Shown piece by piece: positions 9,301-16,525 of a stretch of DNA of 39,138 nt. The notes beneath the pieces are model-generated. The model ran no database searches. It saw only the letters and a list, made by a program, of their open reading frames with translations, and had not been told where the DNA came from. This DNA comes from Thiobacillus sp. 65-29 (GTDB lineage Bacteria > Pseudomonadota > Gammaproteobacteria > Burkholderiales > Thiobacillaceae): contig MKWN01000045.1 in assembly GCA_001899775.1 (NCBI GenBank), positions 1 through 39,138 of the forward strand, written 5' to 3'. The translations under genes and the position numbers were made by a program. Positions within the stretch are counted from its first letter, which is position 1. Each line of letters starts with the position of its first letter.

Positions 9301-9522
9301 CGGGGTCGGGACCTCGATGACGCGCAGGGGCAGGTTGTCTTGGGTCGATTCATGTGTTGGGTAGGCGCGTAGTTGCGCCACGGTGTCATCCGTGCACGCG
9401 TTGGCCGCCACCAGAATCTGCACCGGCAGGGTAGGGCGGCGGGCCGCATTCAGGGAGCGGATGGCGCGCTGCAGCAGCTCGACCCGGTTGTGGGTGCAGA
9501 TGAGGACGGTAAGCCCTGTCAT
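6388..9522 (-). CDS. GT2 glycosyltransferase / membrane region / sulfatase-like fusion
   Basis: One uninterrupted frame encodes 1044 residues. Residues 1 to about 300 are a family 2 glycosyltransferase (LTVLICTHNRVELLQ, then VAFVDDDHRVD). Residues about 365-545 hold some six hydrophobic segments, for example ELLALLIISCGVLAWFTSAG and GGLIVMAGVLFVSASW. Residues 549-1044 are an alkaline-phosphatase-superfamily sulfatase-like domain (NILMIGSDTLRADRLGALGY; late metal site VVVYSDHGMEFF). The sulfatase signature C-x-P-x-R is not present; the corresponding segment reads T-A-P-S-L before VSLLTG. The start ATG at 9522 lies 2 bases after the previous stop. An internal ATG at 7878 has AGGCGG about 6 bases upstream, so a free sulfatase-like protein could also be made. 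The membrane part probably places the C-terminal domain outside the cytoplasm. Confidence 0.78.
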   Translation of the reverse strand: MTGLTVLICTHNRVELLQRAIRSLNAARRPTLPVQILVAANACTDDTVAQLRAYPTHESTQDNLPLRVIEVPTPGKSHALNEAIPLIDSELVAFVDDDHRVDADYLVAIEEAARTWPDAGLYCGRILPDWDGSEPAWVHDDGPYRIYPLPVPRFDQGDAPREITAQHGPIPGGGNLVVRRGVFDLAGRFSTELGPHGHDLGGGEDSEYVLRAMARGASCRYAPRIVQHHYVDTERLKLGYLLKKSYQRTRSTSRIHGTGRIPLFMWRKMAEYGFHSLFSLSWAKRRFYLVRTAAAIGEIQGRRESGHRGRGLALPADRGRVAVELLALLIISCGVLAWFTSAGHRGATMMPLTAVALAGTLVLLTKSFRDFSQTGPRIRKEILHHYRRYTLYTMARLGLWAFALMLFTGGGGVLVYHALNIVLGHGGSGWLAALAAATGVLGGASLQFVRKLRLNPGLLIASMHYRPSRLYPLWAHATPARLRTLQGGLIVMAGVLFVSASWKLATRNQLAELITFWAVSIAYGATIVWAGWMPRARAPRTFKASGGHMPNILMIGSDTLRADRLGALGYHRTLTPNIDALASAGILFGNCYVPCARTAPSLVSLLTGTWPQRHGIRDNYVADAETRLRVTALPQLLKPLGYRTAALSDWCGADLGKLSFGFDYTDLPEDQWNLKYLIRQGPKDLRLFISLFTHNRLGRLFLPELYYLGGVPLTSQMGHRARRLVSRLAASPEPFFLNVFYSTTHPPFASEWPWYTRFADPAYRGSSKFAMAKLTDPFEIIRRQGAPKEEFDLDQIIDLYDGCVAQFDDEVGRMLQHLDACGLAENTIVVVYSDHGMEFFEHDTWGQGNSAVGDYSPRIPLVIRDPRRPPRGTVNEVVRSIDLAPTLLELVGAAPASPMDGISLVPCFDPASACPQSDAYNETGIWITDIPGLPHAHPRYPDLLELMEVPDRETGTLAIKAQYCERIMHAKDRMVRQRRWKLVYQPLESGYLLKLFDLEADAACQHDLADSHPEIRAALWARLETFLQADGQYHSSPQPPPGPA

Positions 9523-9524
9523 GT

Positions 9525-10448
9525 TCAGCGTGTCGCGGGGCGCGGTCCCGCGATCCAGCCGGCGAGGTAGCCGAGGAAGTACGCGACGTTCATCTCCTTG
9601 CGCAGGGTGGTATTGCGCCCGGATGTGCGATATTCGCGCCACACGGCTCGCGCCGCGCGCAGGAGTTGTCCGAAAAGATAGCCGGGCGGCAGTCTGGAAC
9701 CCGCGCCGCGCTTGCGGATCGCCTCCATGCGTCCCATGCGGTAGTGCAGGTCGTGGAAATAGGACCGTTCCAGTTTGGCCGCCTGGATGCGGTGATGGAT
9801 CACCGCCTCGGGCGTCCACCACACCTTGAAGCCGGCGTCGAGCAAGCGGCGGTAGAACTCCACCTCCTCGCCGCCGGTGTTGTCGCTGCCTTTGCGGCCC
9901 AGCATGGCGTCGAAGTGGCCGATTGCCGAACACACGGATTTGCGGAATCCGAAGTTCCCTCCGAAGAACGACGTGCCCGGCTGCGTCAGTGGCGCAATGG
10001 ATTCGGCACGGTTCAGCTCGCCGAGAAAACCGAGCAGTTCGTCGGCAAGCCATGCCGGCCGGATGTCCTCGAACAGCACGCAAATGCGGCCGCCGAAGGC
10101 ATCCGGGTCCTTGTCGCGGATGAGCCGTTCGTACGCGCACAGCCAGTCCGGATCGGCGGTTTCGTCGTCGTCCATGAAGATTACATAGTCGCCCCGCGCT
10201 TCCGCGATGCCGCGGTTGCGGGCATTGGAAAGCCCGAGCTGTTCTTCGCGGACGATGCGCACGTTCCAGCCAGCGGGCCAGGCGTGCCGTGCCAGAAGCG
10301 CCGGCGTACCGTCCGTGCATCCATTGTCGATGATGAGGAATTCCCATGGTGCCTGCGGCGGCTTCAATGCAGCCAGATCGGCAAGGGTCCGCTCCAGACG
10401 GTCGGCGTGGTTGTGCGTGCAGAGAATGACGCTATAGGCTGGGTTCAT
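9525..10448 (-). CDS. GT2 family glycosyltransferase
   Basis: The 307-residue product has the family 2 opening YSVILCTHNHADRLERTLAD at residues 5-24. The motif IIDNGCTDGT and the acidic triad FMDDDETAD follow near residue 92. A conserved GGNFGFRKS and a GGEEVEF segment follow, typical of GT2 enzymes that use an ED-type catalytic region. The ATG at 10448 has a strong upstream GGGAGGGCGG and overlaps the preceding stop by 4 bases (ATGA). The product resembles the N-terminal GT2 half of the next gene, which begins 2 bases after its stop, so the two may act in succession on the same glycan. The sugar specificity is unknown. Confidence 0.87.
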   Translation of the reverse strand: MNPAYSVILCTHNHADRLERTLADLAALKPPQAPWEFLIIDNGCTDGTPALLARHAWPAGWNVRIVREEQLGLSNARNRGIAEARGDYVIFMDDDETADPDWLCAYERLIRDKDPDAFGGRICVLFEDIRPAWLADELLGFLGELNRAESIAPLTQPGTSFFGGNFGFRKSVCSAIGHFDAMLGRKGSDNTGGEEVEFYRRLLDAGFKVWWTPEAVIHHRIQAAKLERSYFHDLHYRMGRMEAIRKRGAGSRLPPGYLFGQLLRAARAVWREYRTSGRNTTLRKEMNVAYFLGYLAGWIAGPRPATR

Positions 10449-11242
10449 CGCCGCCCTCCCGGCAGGCGCTGCGTGACACGGCCAAGGTAATAGCGGACGG
10501 CATGGGCCAGGCTGCCGTCGTTGCTGCCGAAGCGCATCTTGCGCAGCAGCATGGCCGGGGTGTCGGTGCCGAAAACGTCGAGCCGCCGGATGCGGTAGGG
10601 ATTCACGTCACGGCGGTTGAATCCCGGTTGGGTCGAGAAGGCGGCACGGTAACCTGCGGCGCGCGTGGCGGCCTCCACGCGCGCATCGAGCCGGCCGAAC
10701 GGATAGGCGATACAGTCAACGTCGTGACCCAGCAACTGTGTCAATGCCGCACGCGATCCCGCCAGCTGGTCGGCAAGCGCCTCGTCGTCGAGCGTGGGCA
10801 GGTCGGCGTGGCTGCGGGTGTGGGAATGGAAACTCACGTTGCGATGCATCATGTCGCGGATTTCCGCTTCGTCCAGCAGTGGATAGGTCGCTCCGGAAGG
10901 ATTCTCGGTCCGTGTCCAGACGTCTTCCGCCCCGATCAGATCGCTGACCAGGAACACGGTGCAGGGCCAGCCGAGCCGTTCCAGGACCGGCAGCGCATGG
11001 TCGCGCACCCCGCGAAAACCGTCGTCGAAGGTGAGCACGAAGGCACCTTGCGCGAGTGCGGGTCCGCCGTCGAGCCAGGCGACCAGATCCTCGAGGCGAA
11101 CGGCGTGGAAGCCCTTGCGCGCCAGCACCCGCATCTGTGCGGCGAAATTGTCCGGGTCGATGCTGTAGCGCGCTTCCCAGGCGTTCCCGGCCGGGCCGAC
11201 ACGGTGATACATGAGGACGGGCACACGCCCTACCGTGTTCAT
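10445..11242 (-). CDS. Polysaccharide deacetylase (NodB-type, CE4)
   Basis: The 265-residue protein is a carbohydrate esterase 4 family metal-dependent deacetylase. It opens with VPVLMYHRVG. The NodB motifs are intact: LTFDDGF (catalytic and metal Asp) near residue 73, HSHTRSH (metal His pair, H-x3-H) near residue 138, and AYPFGR. It should remove acetyl groups from amino sugars of the polysaccharide. There is no signal peptide, so it may be cytoplasmic or use another export route. The ATG at 11242 is preferred because GAGGTG lies 6 bases upstream. A GTG at 11251 in frame would add three residues. It follows the FG-GAP gene by 18 bases and overlaps the next GT2 by 4. Confidence 0.88.
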   Translation of the reverse strand: MNTVGRVPVLMYHRVGPAGNAWEARYSIDPDNFAAQMRVLARKGFHAVRLEDLVAWLDGGPALAQGAFVLTFDDGFRGVRDHALPVLERLGWPCTVFLVSDLIGAEDVWTRTENPSGATYPLLDEAEIRDMMHRNVSFHSHTRSHADLPTLDDEALADQLAGSRAALTQLLGHDVDCIAYPFGRLDARVEAATRAAGYRAAFSTQPGFNRRDVNPYRIRRLDVFGTDTPAMLLRKMRFGSNDGSLAHAVRYYLGRVTQRLPGGRR

Positions 11243-11260
11243 GTGCGACACCTCGTCGAT

Positions 11261-13390
11261 TCAGTCATGATTGCCGGATGTCTCGTCGATCCGCACCACC
11301 TGGTTTGATGCGACGTCATGGAGCACCTGTTCCCTGCCGTCGGGCCAGACGACGCGGAGGGTCGTGGCCTTGCCGTAAGCACCCAGACCAAAGTGAAGCG
11401 GCACGTCGTTCTGGGCAAAAAGCAGTTTCGTGCTTGCACCCGCTTCCTGGAGCTGCGTGCCTGCGGGTGTGGTGACGAAGACCTTCGCGCCGTAGCCGCT
11501 GCGGTTGCTTGCGTTTCCGGCAAGCCTCACCTTGATCCAGCGGTTGCCGTTGCCAGTGTTCCTCAGAAGGAAGTGCGTGCCAGGCGTCTTGCCCTTCATG
11601 AACGCCAGGATGCGAGCGGGCAGGGGCTCGGGCGCCGCCTTTGCGGCACCGGCGGCTGGCGGTTTCTGATGTTGGGGATCCTTGGGACGGCGGGTCGCGA
11701 GGAACAGATCAAGGAAGCCATCACCGTTGTAATCCATCCAGGTGGCAACCCCTCCGGCATGCGTGCGCAGGGACCACTCCAGCCGGTCGGTCAGTTCGAG
11801 GTTCATGGCGTGGGTGACGTCGACGAACGTGCCGTTGCCCTTGTTGCGATACAGCCGGTTCGAGGCGGGATGCGGGCTGATGGTGTACAGGTCGATGTGG
11901 CCGTCGTTGTCGAAATCGCCCCACAGCCCCTCGGTCACGTCCTGCAGGCCGCCCAGCCCGGCACGTGCGGTAACGTCGGTGAATTTTCCGTCGTGCCCCG
12001 CGAGGAGACGGCTTTCGCCGCCGCCGAGTCCGCTGGCGATGAACAGGTCCAGGTGCCCATCGTTGTTGAAATCGGCGACCGCCGCCCCGGAACCCCAGAA
12101 CAGCGCATCTTTCAGACTCGCGTAGCGGCGCGCATGTTTCAGGCCCGCCGCCTCGGTGACCTCGGCGAAATGGCCCTTGCCGTCGTTCAGGAAAAGCCGT
12201 TCCGGGTTGGAGAAGAGGATGTCGGGATGCCGGTCCCCGTTGAAATCGGCCCACACGAAATGGGTCGGGCCGGTGAGGTCGAGCCCGGCGCCGACAGCCG
12301 TTTCCTCGAACACGCCATGACCGAGATTGCGGAAGAGCAGATTCCTGCTGCCCAGGTTGCTGACGTACAGATCCAGCCGGCCGTCGTTGTCGTAGTCGAC
12401 CCACTGTGCGTCCCGCCCGCGCCCATAGTCGTTGCGAATACCGGATTCACGGATGACGTTGGTGAAGCGGGCGTCGGGACCGTTCCTGAACAGCTCCTCG
12501 TGTTTCGCGCCATGGGGTGGCTTCAGCAGGCCGACCATCGCTCCGCGCGTCACGAACAGATCCGTGCGGCCATCGTTGTCGAAATCGCCCCAGACCGTCG
12601 CGTGGCGGTCGCCCAGACTCAGTGAGAGCGGCAGCGCCGGCGGCGTGACGCCGCGCGGGCCGATGTGGACACGCTGCGGTTCGGCCTTGCCATCGTAGCG
12701 AAGATCGAACTCGACCGTGGATTCCGGGAAGGTGCTGGTGAAATCGATGCCCTTGGGTGTGCCATCGGCAACGCCGGTGAAATGGATCACACTCTCCTCG
12801 GTGCGCAGGGTGTCTGTCGCGGAAAAACCGACCTTCTCGGCGCGCGCGATCCTGGCGTTGGTGGTCAGCGTGCCGCTGACCGGCGTGGCCGCCGGCGCGA
12901 TCCAGCGAATATGCCAGGTGCCGCTGAGGCGGGTGGCGGGGTCGAGCCAGACGAAGAAACCGGGTGTTGCGGAAGAAATCCGTGGTGCCCCGAAGACCGG
13001 CCCGACCGGGTTTTCCAAAATGCCGATTTCCTCATACACCTCGGAAAACGTCGCGTCACCGTTGTTTCGGTAAAAGTATGGCCGGTGACGCTCGTGATTG
13101 TTGACGAACAGGTCGGCGTGGCCGTCATTGTCGTAATCCATCACGCTCACGCTGAACGTGCCCAGCCAGTTGGCCCCGGCGTGATGTCGCTTGAGGCCGG
13201 CGCGCGCCGTATCGTCGACGAATGTCTGGGTCAGGTTTCCGCGTAGCCGGTCATATCCGCCCTTGAGGTAGGGATAGAAGAGAAAACATCCAGCGGCGAT
13301 GGCGCCGACCGTTCCCAGCGCCAGGGCGACGCGCGGCCATTTCGGGCGTGAACGCGTGAAGGATGGACGGCTTTCGCTATGCGTTTTCAT
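11261..13390 (-). CDS. FG-GAP/VCBS repeat protein with C-terminal UnbV/ASPIC domain
   Basis: The 709-residue protein has a basic N-terminus and a single membrane segment (about residues 21-41). The rest is predicted to lie in the periplasm or outside the cell. Seven calcium-binding FG-GAP-type loops are visible, for example DYDNDGHADLF at 85-95, DFDNDGRTDLF near 269, DYDNDGRLDLY near 332, DFNNDGHLDLF near 440 and DYNGDGFLDLF near 553, consistent with a beta-propeller. The C-terminal part (about 610-700, NRWIKVRLAGNASNRSGYG and VVWPDGREQ) matches the UnbV/ASPIC domain often found after such repeats. Its function is not established. A carbohydrate-binding or scaffolding role is inferred from its place between glycosyltransferase genes. 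Confidence 0.85.
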   Translation of the reverse strand: MKTHSESRPSFTRSRPKWPRVALALGTVGAIAAGCFLFYPYLKGGYDRLRGNLTQTFVDDTARAGLKRHHAGANWLGTFSVSVMDYDNDGHADLFVNNHERHRPYFYRNNGDATFSEVYEEIGILENPVGPVFGAPRISSATPGFFVWLDPATRLSGTWHIRWIAPAATPVSGTLTTNARIARAEKVGFSATDTLRTEESVIHFTGVADGTPKGIDFTSTFPESTVEFDLRYDGKAEPQRVHIGPRGVTPPALPLSLSLGDRHATVWGDFDNDGRTDLFVTRGAMVGLLKPPHGAKHEELFRNGPDARFTNVIRESGIRNDYGRGRDAQWVDYDNDGRLDLYVSNLGSRNLLFRNLGHGVFEETAVGAGLDLTGPTHFVWADFNGDRHPDILFSNPERLFLNDGKGHFAEVTEAAGLKHARRYASLKDALFWGSGAAVADFNNDGHLDLFIASGLGGGESRLLAGHDGKFTDVTARAGLGGLQDVTEGLWGDFDNDGHIDLYTISPHPASNRLYRNKGNGTFVDVTHAMNLELTDRLEWSLRTHAGGVATWMDYNGDGFLDLFLATRRPKDPQHQKPPAAGAAKAAPEPLPARILAFMKGKTPGTHFLLRNTGNGNRWIKVRLAGNASNRSGYGAKVFVTTPAGTQLQEAGASTKLLFAQNDVPLHFGLGAYGKATTLRVVWPDGREQVLHDVASNQVVRIDETSGNHD

Positions 13391-13453
13391 GGATGTGCGG
13401 GCTGACGAATCTGTTTTCGGGGTACCGGGGTGCGCGTGTGGCGCTGTTTTCGT

Positions 13454-14464
13454 TCATCGCGACGCATGATGGTGCGGGTTTTCCGGATGGCCTGACGAAT
13501 GTCTGCCGACCAGCCAGCGATGCAGGCGCCAGGGCAGCAGCGCGGGCAGCATGCGTTTCCAGTCCGTCGCGCTTCCGTAGCCACGTTTCATGACCTGGCG
13601 AAATATCGCGCGCGCAGAGTGCAGGTCGTCGCCCCAGTAGCACTGATAGCCCCGCCTGAGCATTTCGCCGACCGTAAGCTCGCGGAGTTTTCGCGCCCCC
13701 AGTGTCGTGCGAAGCGCCGGATTGTGCGCCAGAAAGTGCTCCTGGGCGCCGAGGTGGTTGACCGCCATGCGCAACAGATTGGCTGTCGCCCGCGGCCCTT
13801 CGTGGTGGAAGTAGAATGCCAGCACCTCGGGAACGCGAACGATCGGATGCCGCGCCACGATCTTCAGCCAGAGGAGAAAATCCTCGGAAGTCGGAAATTG
13901 CGGATTGAATCCCCCCGCGTCCCGGATGGCGGCGGTGCGGGTCAGTGCGGCGTGTATCGGCCAGCGGCAATTCTGTAGCCATCGTTCCATTTTTTCCGGG
14001 ATCTCGTAGTCGGGTGGAATGTAGGGCTCGCCCCGTTCGCCCGCGAGGCCGACATTCTGCCAGCCGCAATAGGCAAGTGCGGCAGAAGGCGTTCGCGAGA
14101 GCGCGTCGTGCAGACGTTCGAGGCAGTCGGGCGCCCAGGTGTCGTCCGAATCGAGGAAGGCGATGCAGGCACCGCGCGCTTCGCGGATGCCGCGATTGCG
14201 CGCTGCGCAGACGCCTTCGTGCTTCTGCTCGATGACACGGACGCGGGCGTCCCCGACGGCGTGTGCGATGGCGAGGCTGTCATCGTCCGAGCCATCGTCG
14301 ACCAGGATGAGTTCGAGCCTGTTGAACGACTGGCCCCGCACGCTCTCGATGGCGCGTGAGAGGAACGCGCCACCATTGTAGTTCGGCATGATGACGGAAA
14401 TCACTGGCGTGCCGGCGTCGCCACCGGCGTGCGCCGGGAGCAACTTTTCCCGTGACTCATTCAT
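13454..14464 (-). CDS. GT2 family glycosyltransferase
   Basis: A 336-residue GT2 enzyme. ISVIMPNYNGGAFLSRAIES starts the fold at about residue 22, LVDDGSDDDS follows, and the DxD-type motif is LDSDDTW near residue 108. Its C-terminal helical region (GYQCYWGDDLHSARAIFRQ and the following leucine-rich stretch) resembles that of the GT2 at 19748-20716, so the two are likely paralogues. The ATG at 14464 lies 8 bases inside the end of the upstream sulfotransferase gene. A 63-base gap separates it from the FG-GAP gene. Soluble; the substrate is unknown. Confidence 0.87.
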   Translation of the reverse strand: MNESREKLLPAHAGGDAGTPVISVIMPNYNGGAFLSRAIESVRGQSFNRLELILVDDGSDDDSLAIAHAVGDARVRVIEQKHEGVCAARNRGIREARGACIAFLDSDDTWAPDCLERLHDALSRTPSAALAYCGWQNVGLAGERGEPYIPPDYEIPEKMERWLQNCRWPIHAALTRTAAIRDAGGFNPQFPTSEDFLLWLKIVARHPIVRVPEVLAFYFHHEGPRATANLLRMAVNHLGAQEHFLAHNPALRTTLGARKLRELTVGEMLRRGYQCYWGDDLHSARAIFRQVMKRGYGSATDWKRMLPALLPWRLHRWLVGRHSSGHPENPHHHASR

Positions 14465-15251
14465 AGCCGTAGCGTCTCATTTCGGCATCCACGATGCGGG
14501 ACAGACGCCGTCGTTCCATGAAGCCGAGCCCCTGGTCATGGTGGCTTTGCCAGTCCGCCCGGTTCACTTGCGTGAACTGGCCGGACAGGTCGGCGACGCC
14601 GATGTGGCGGCCCAGCCGTTCCTGGGCCTGAGTGTCCGAAACCAGATCCTCGTACTTGACGAGCTGACCGAAGTCCGCGGCGCGGAATTCACCGGCGAGC
14701 CGCGCCCAGTGGCGCGCGTAATATTCGAGAGCCTGCGGGTCGCCGGGCCGGTCGAGCCAGTCGCGCCGCTTGATTGACGTCAGGCAGTCGTACGGATGGC
14801 GCACCAGGAAAATGAAGTGGGCAGCCGGGTAGAGTTGGTGCAGGAAGCGTGCGGCTTCGATGCCCGACTGCACTTCCTTGATGCCCCAGCGCGCGTAGCC
14901 GAGCTCGGCAGCGGGACGCGCGTAAACGCTGTCGAAAAATGAGTGGAACGCATTTCTGAATACGCCCGCGGGGGGATTCATGCACGCAATCCACTTGTTG
15001 AAACCGTCCTTGCCGGCGGCCGTGAAAGCTTCGTATTCCTTGGCGCCGTTTCCACCGAAGCCATGCTTGAAGCGCTGGCCGCCCGGGCCGAGCATCTGCT
15101 CGTAACAGGCGTGCGTATCGGCAAGCCGATCCAGCGCGCCGCCGGCCTCGCCCCAGATCAGTGCCGCCTGCGTTCCCGTGATGAGCCGCTGCAGCATGGT
15201 GCTGCCTGAGCGCCAGCCGGCGGAGAAGATGAAGATGGGTTGGTCCGTCAC
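14457..15251 (-). CDS. Sulfotransferase family protein
   Basis: From GTG at 15251 the product is 264 residues and starts directly at the first strand of the fold. The PAPS 5'-phosphosulfate loop is at residues 7-22 (FIFSAGWRSGSTMLQR). The 3'-phosphate site is IFLVRHPYDCLTSIKRR (147-163), with R151 and S159 as expected contacts. A longer frame to 15341 would overlap the upstream glycosyltransferase gene and adds a segment with no fold, so the GTG is preferred; AGGAAC lies about 9 bases before it. It belongs to the minus-strand polysaccharide run and is the second of three sulfotransferase-fold proteins in the island. The acceptor is unknown. Confidence 0.82.
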   Translation of the reverse strand: MTDQPIFIFSAGWRSGSTMLQRLITGTQAALIWGEAGGALDRLADTHACYEQMLGPGGQRFKHGFGGNGAKEYEAFTAAGKDGFNKWIACMNPPAGVFRNAFHSFFDSVYARPAAELGYARWGIKEVQSGIEAARFLHQLYPAAHFIFLVRHPYDCLTSIKRRDWLDRPGDPQALEYYARHWARLAGEFRAADFGQLVKYEDLVSDTQAQERLGRHIGVADLSGQFTQVNRADWQSHHDQGLGFMERRRLSRIVDAEMRRYGYE

Positions 15252-15297
15252 GGCGTCAGGTTCCTGTGCGTGGTGCGTGCCGGGAGAAGAAAACGGG

Positions 15298-16461
15298 TCA
15301 TCGCCACAGTCCTGCCAGCGACGCCCAGCGACCGACCGCATCCTCGCCGCGCATCAGCACCGATCGTCGGTTCAGTTTTTTCGGATTCTTCGCCACGTTG
15401 TATTCCGAGTACATCAGCACGTCCAGCAGCGTGTCGTCACGTACCTCGATCTTTTCGACGAAGGTTTCGGGACGCAGGTTTTGTTCGTAATATTTCACGG
15501 CATTGTCGCGCAGCTCGGCTTTTTGGGCCTCGCTCATTTCGAGGGCCAGATGGATCTTTTCGATCAGGTCGTCCTCATTGTCGAAAACGATGCAGTTCTT
15601 CATGTGTTCGAGTCGGGGAGAGATCCACTCCGGATAGCTGGTGATCGGAATCGTGCCGATGGCCATCGCCTCGATGAGATTGTGGGACATCGGCATGACG
15701 ATTCCCGGCGGGCAAAGAAAGAAATCCGCACGTGCGATGACGTCCATCCAGCGATCCCACGGAACCCGGGCGCCGTCGTTGTCGACGAGGACGAATTTTC
15801 GCACGTACGTGGAATCCAGCAGGCGCGCCAGGTCTTCAGCCGTCATCGCAAGTTCGAGACGGTCGCCCAGGCGCGCCTTCACCGTCGAGATGACGTCGAT
15901 GCGCGAGAGCTTTTCCTTTGGATGCTTGATCCATCGCCGTTTGTATCCCTGCATGTCGCCTGCGAAAAGGACCCGGAGCCGGCGCGGGAGATTTCTCAGC
16001 GCATGCAGACTCTCGCCGGTAACGCGGGTGGCGTGCATCGGATGCACGTTATAGGGGAGCAGGACCGGCTTCGAGAAATGGAAGGGCGAAAACAGGTCGA
16101 AGCGGATCCGCAGGCACTGGCGCCAGGAACGGGCGCCGAGTCCGGCGTCCTTCCTGTCGAAAATATAGAGGCCCCTTTCAGCCGCAGGCGGCGGCGACGC
16201 GACGATTTCGAGGCCTGGCAGGGACATGGCCAGCCGTGCGGGAGGCGGCCAGTCCGCCACGGAATCACCGAAGAGTTCCGCCAGCCGTTGCCGCACCGTG
16301 TCGTCGAGGCACACCCGATATCCCGCGAGCAGAAACGGATTCAGGACCGCGAAGATGTGGCGGCCGTTCTCGCGGTAAGTTTCCGCTTCCAGAAACTTCA
16401 CGTAGACGATCTTTTTTTCACTGCCTTGCATCGATTGTCGGTGTCCTTCCTGTGTTGTCAT
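15298..16461 (-). CDS. Exostosin-like / GT-B glycosyltransferase
   Basis: The 387-residue protein lacks membrane segments. Its C-terminal half resembles exostosin-type and GT-B donor domains: an acidic FVLVDNDGARVPWDRWMDVI, then FFLCPPGIVMPMSHNLIEAM, then GTIPITSYPEWISP, in the order expected for a nucleotide-sugar site (S/C-P-x-G and the later conserved Glu). The N-terminal half is not recognisable to me. ATG at 16461 is used. A second ATG at 16431 has GGAAGGA upstream but 13 bases away. A longer frame to 16569 would run into the preceding gene. It should transfer a sugar in the cytoplasm, probably for the same glycan as its neighbours. Family assignment is tentative. Confidence 0.6.
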   Translation of the reverse strand: MTTQEGHRQSMQGSEKKIVYVKFLEAETYRENGRHIFAVLNPFLLAGYRVCLDDTVRQRLAELFGDSVADWPPPARLAMSLPGLEIVASPPPAAERGLYIFDRKDAGLGARSWRQCLRIRFDLFSPFHFSKPVLLPYNVHPMHATRVTGESLHALRNLPRRLRVLFAGDMQGYKRRWIKHPKEKLSRIDVISTVKARLGDRLELAMTAEDLARLLDSTYVRKFVLVDNDGARVPWDRWMDVIARADFFLCPPGIVMPMSHNLIEAMAIGTIPITSYPEWISPRLEHMKNCIVFDNEDDLIEKIHLALEMSEAQKAELRDNAVKYYEQNLRPETFVEKIEVRDDTLLDVLMYSEYNVAKNPKKLNRRSVLMRGEDAVGRWASLAGLWR

Positions 16462-16525
16462 TGTCACAGCATACGGTCCGCCAGGTCCCTGCAATTGCCA
16501 TTCTGCGGTGAGGACGGGGGCGGAT

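Noticed and set aside
9523-10347. N-terminal extension of the GT2/sulfatase-like fusion
   Set aside because: The region is in a wrong frame of the GT2 gene at 9525-10448. The true protein begins at ATG 9522 with a typical GT2 first strand.
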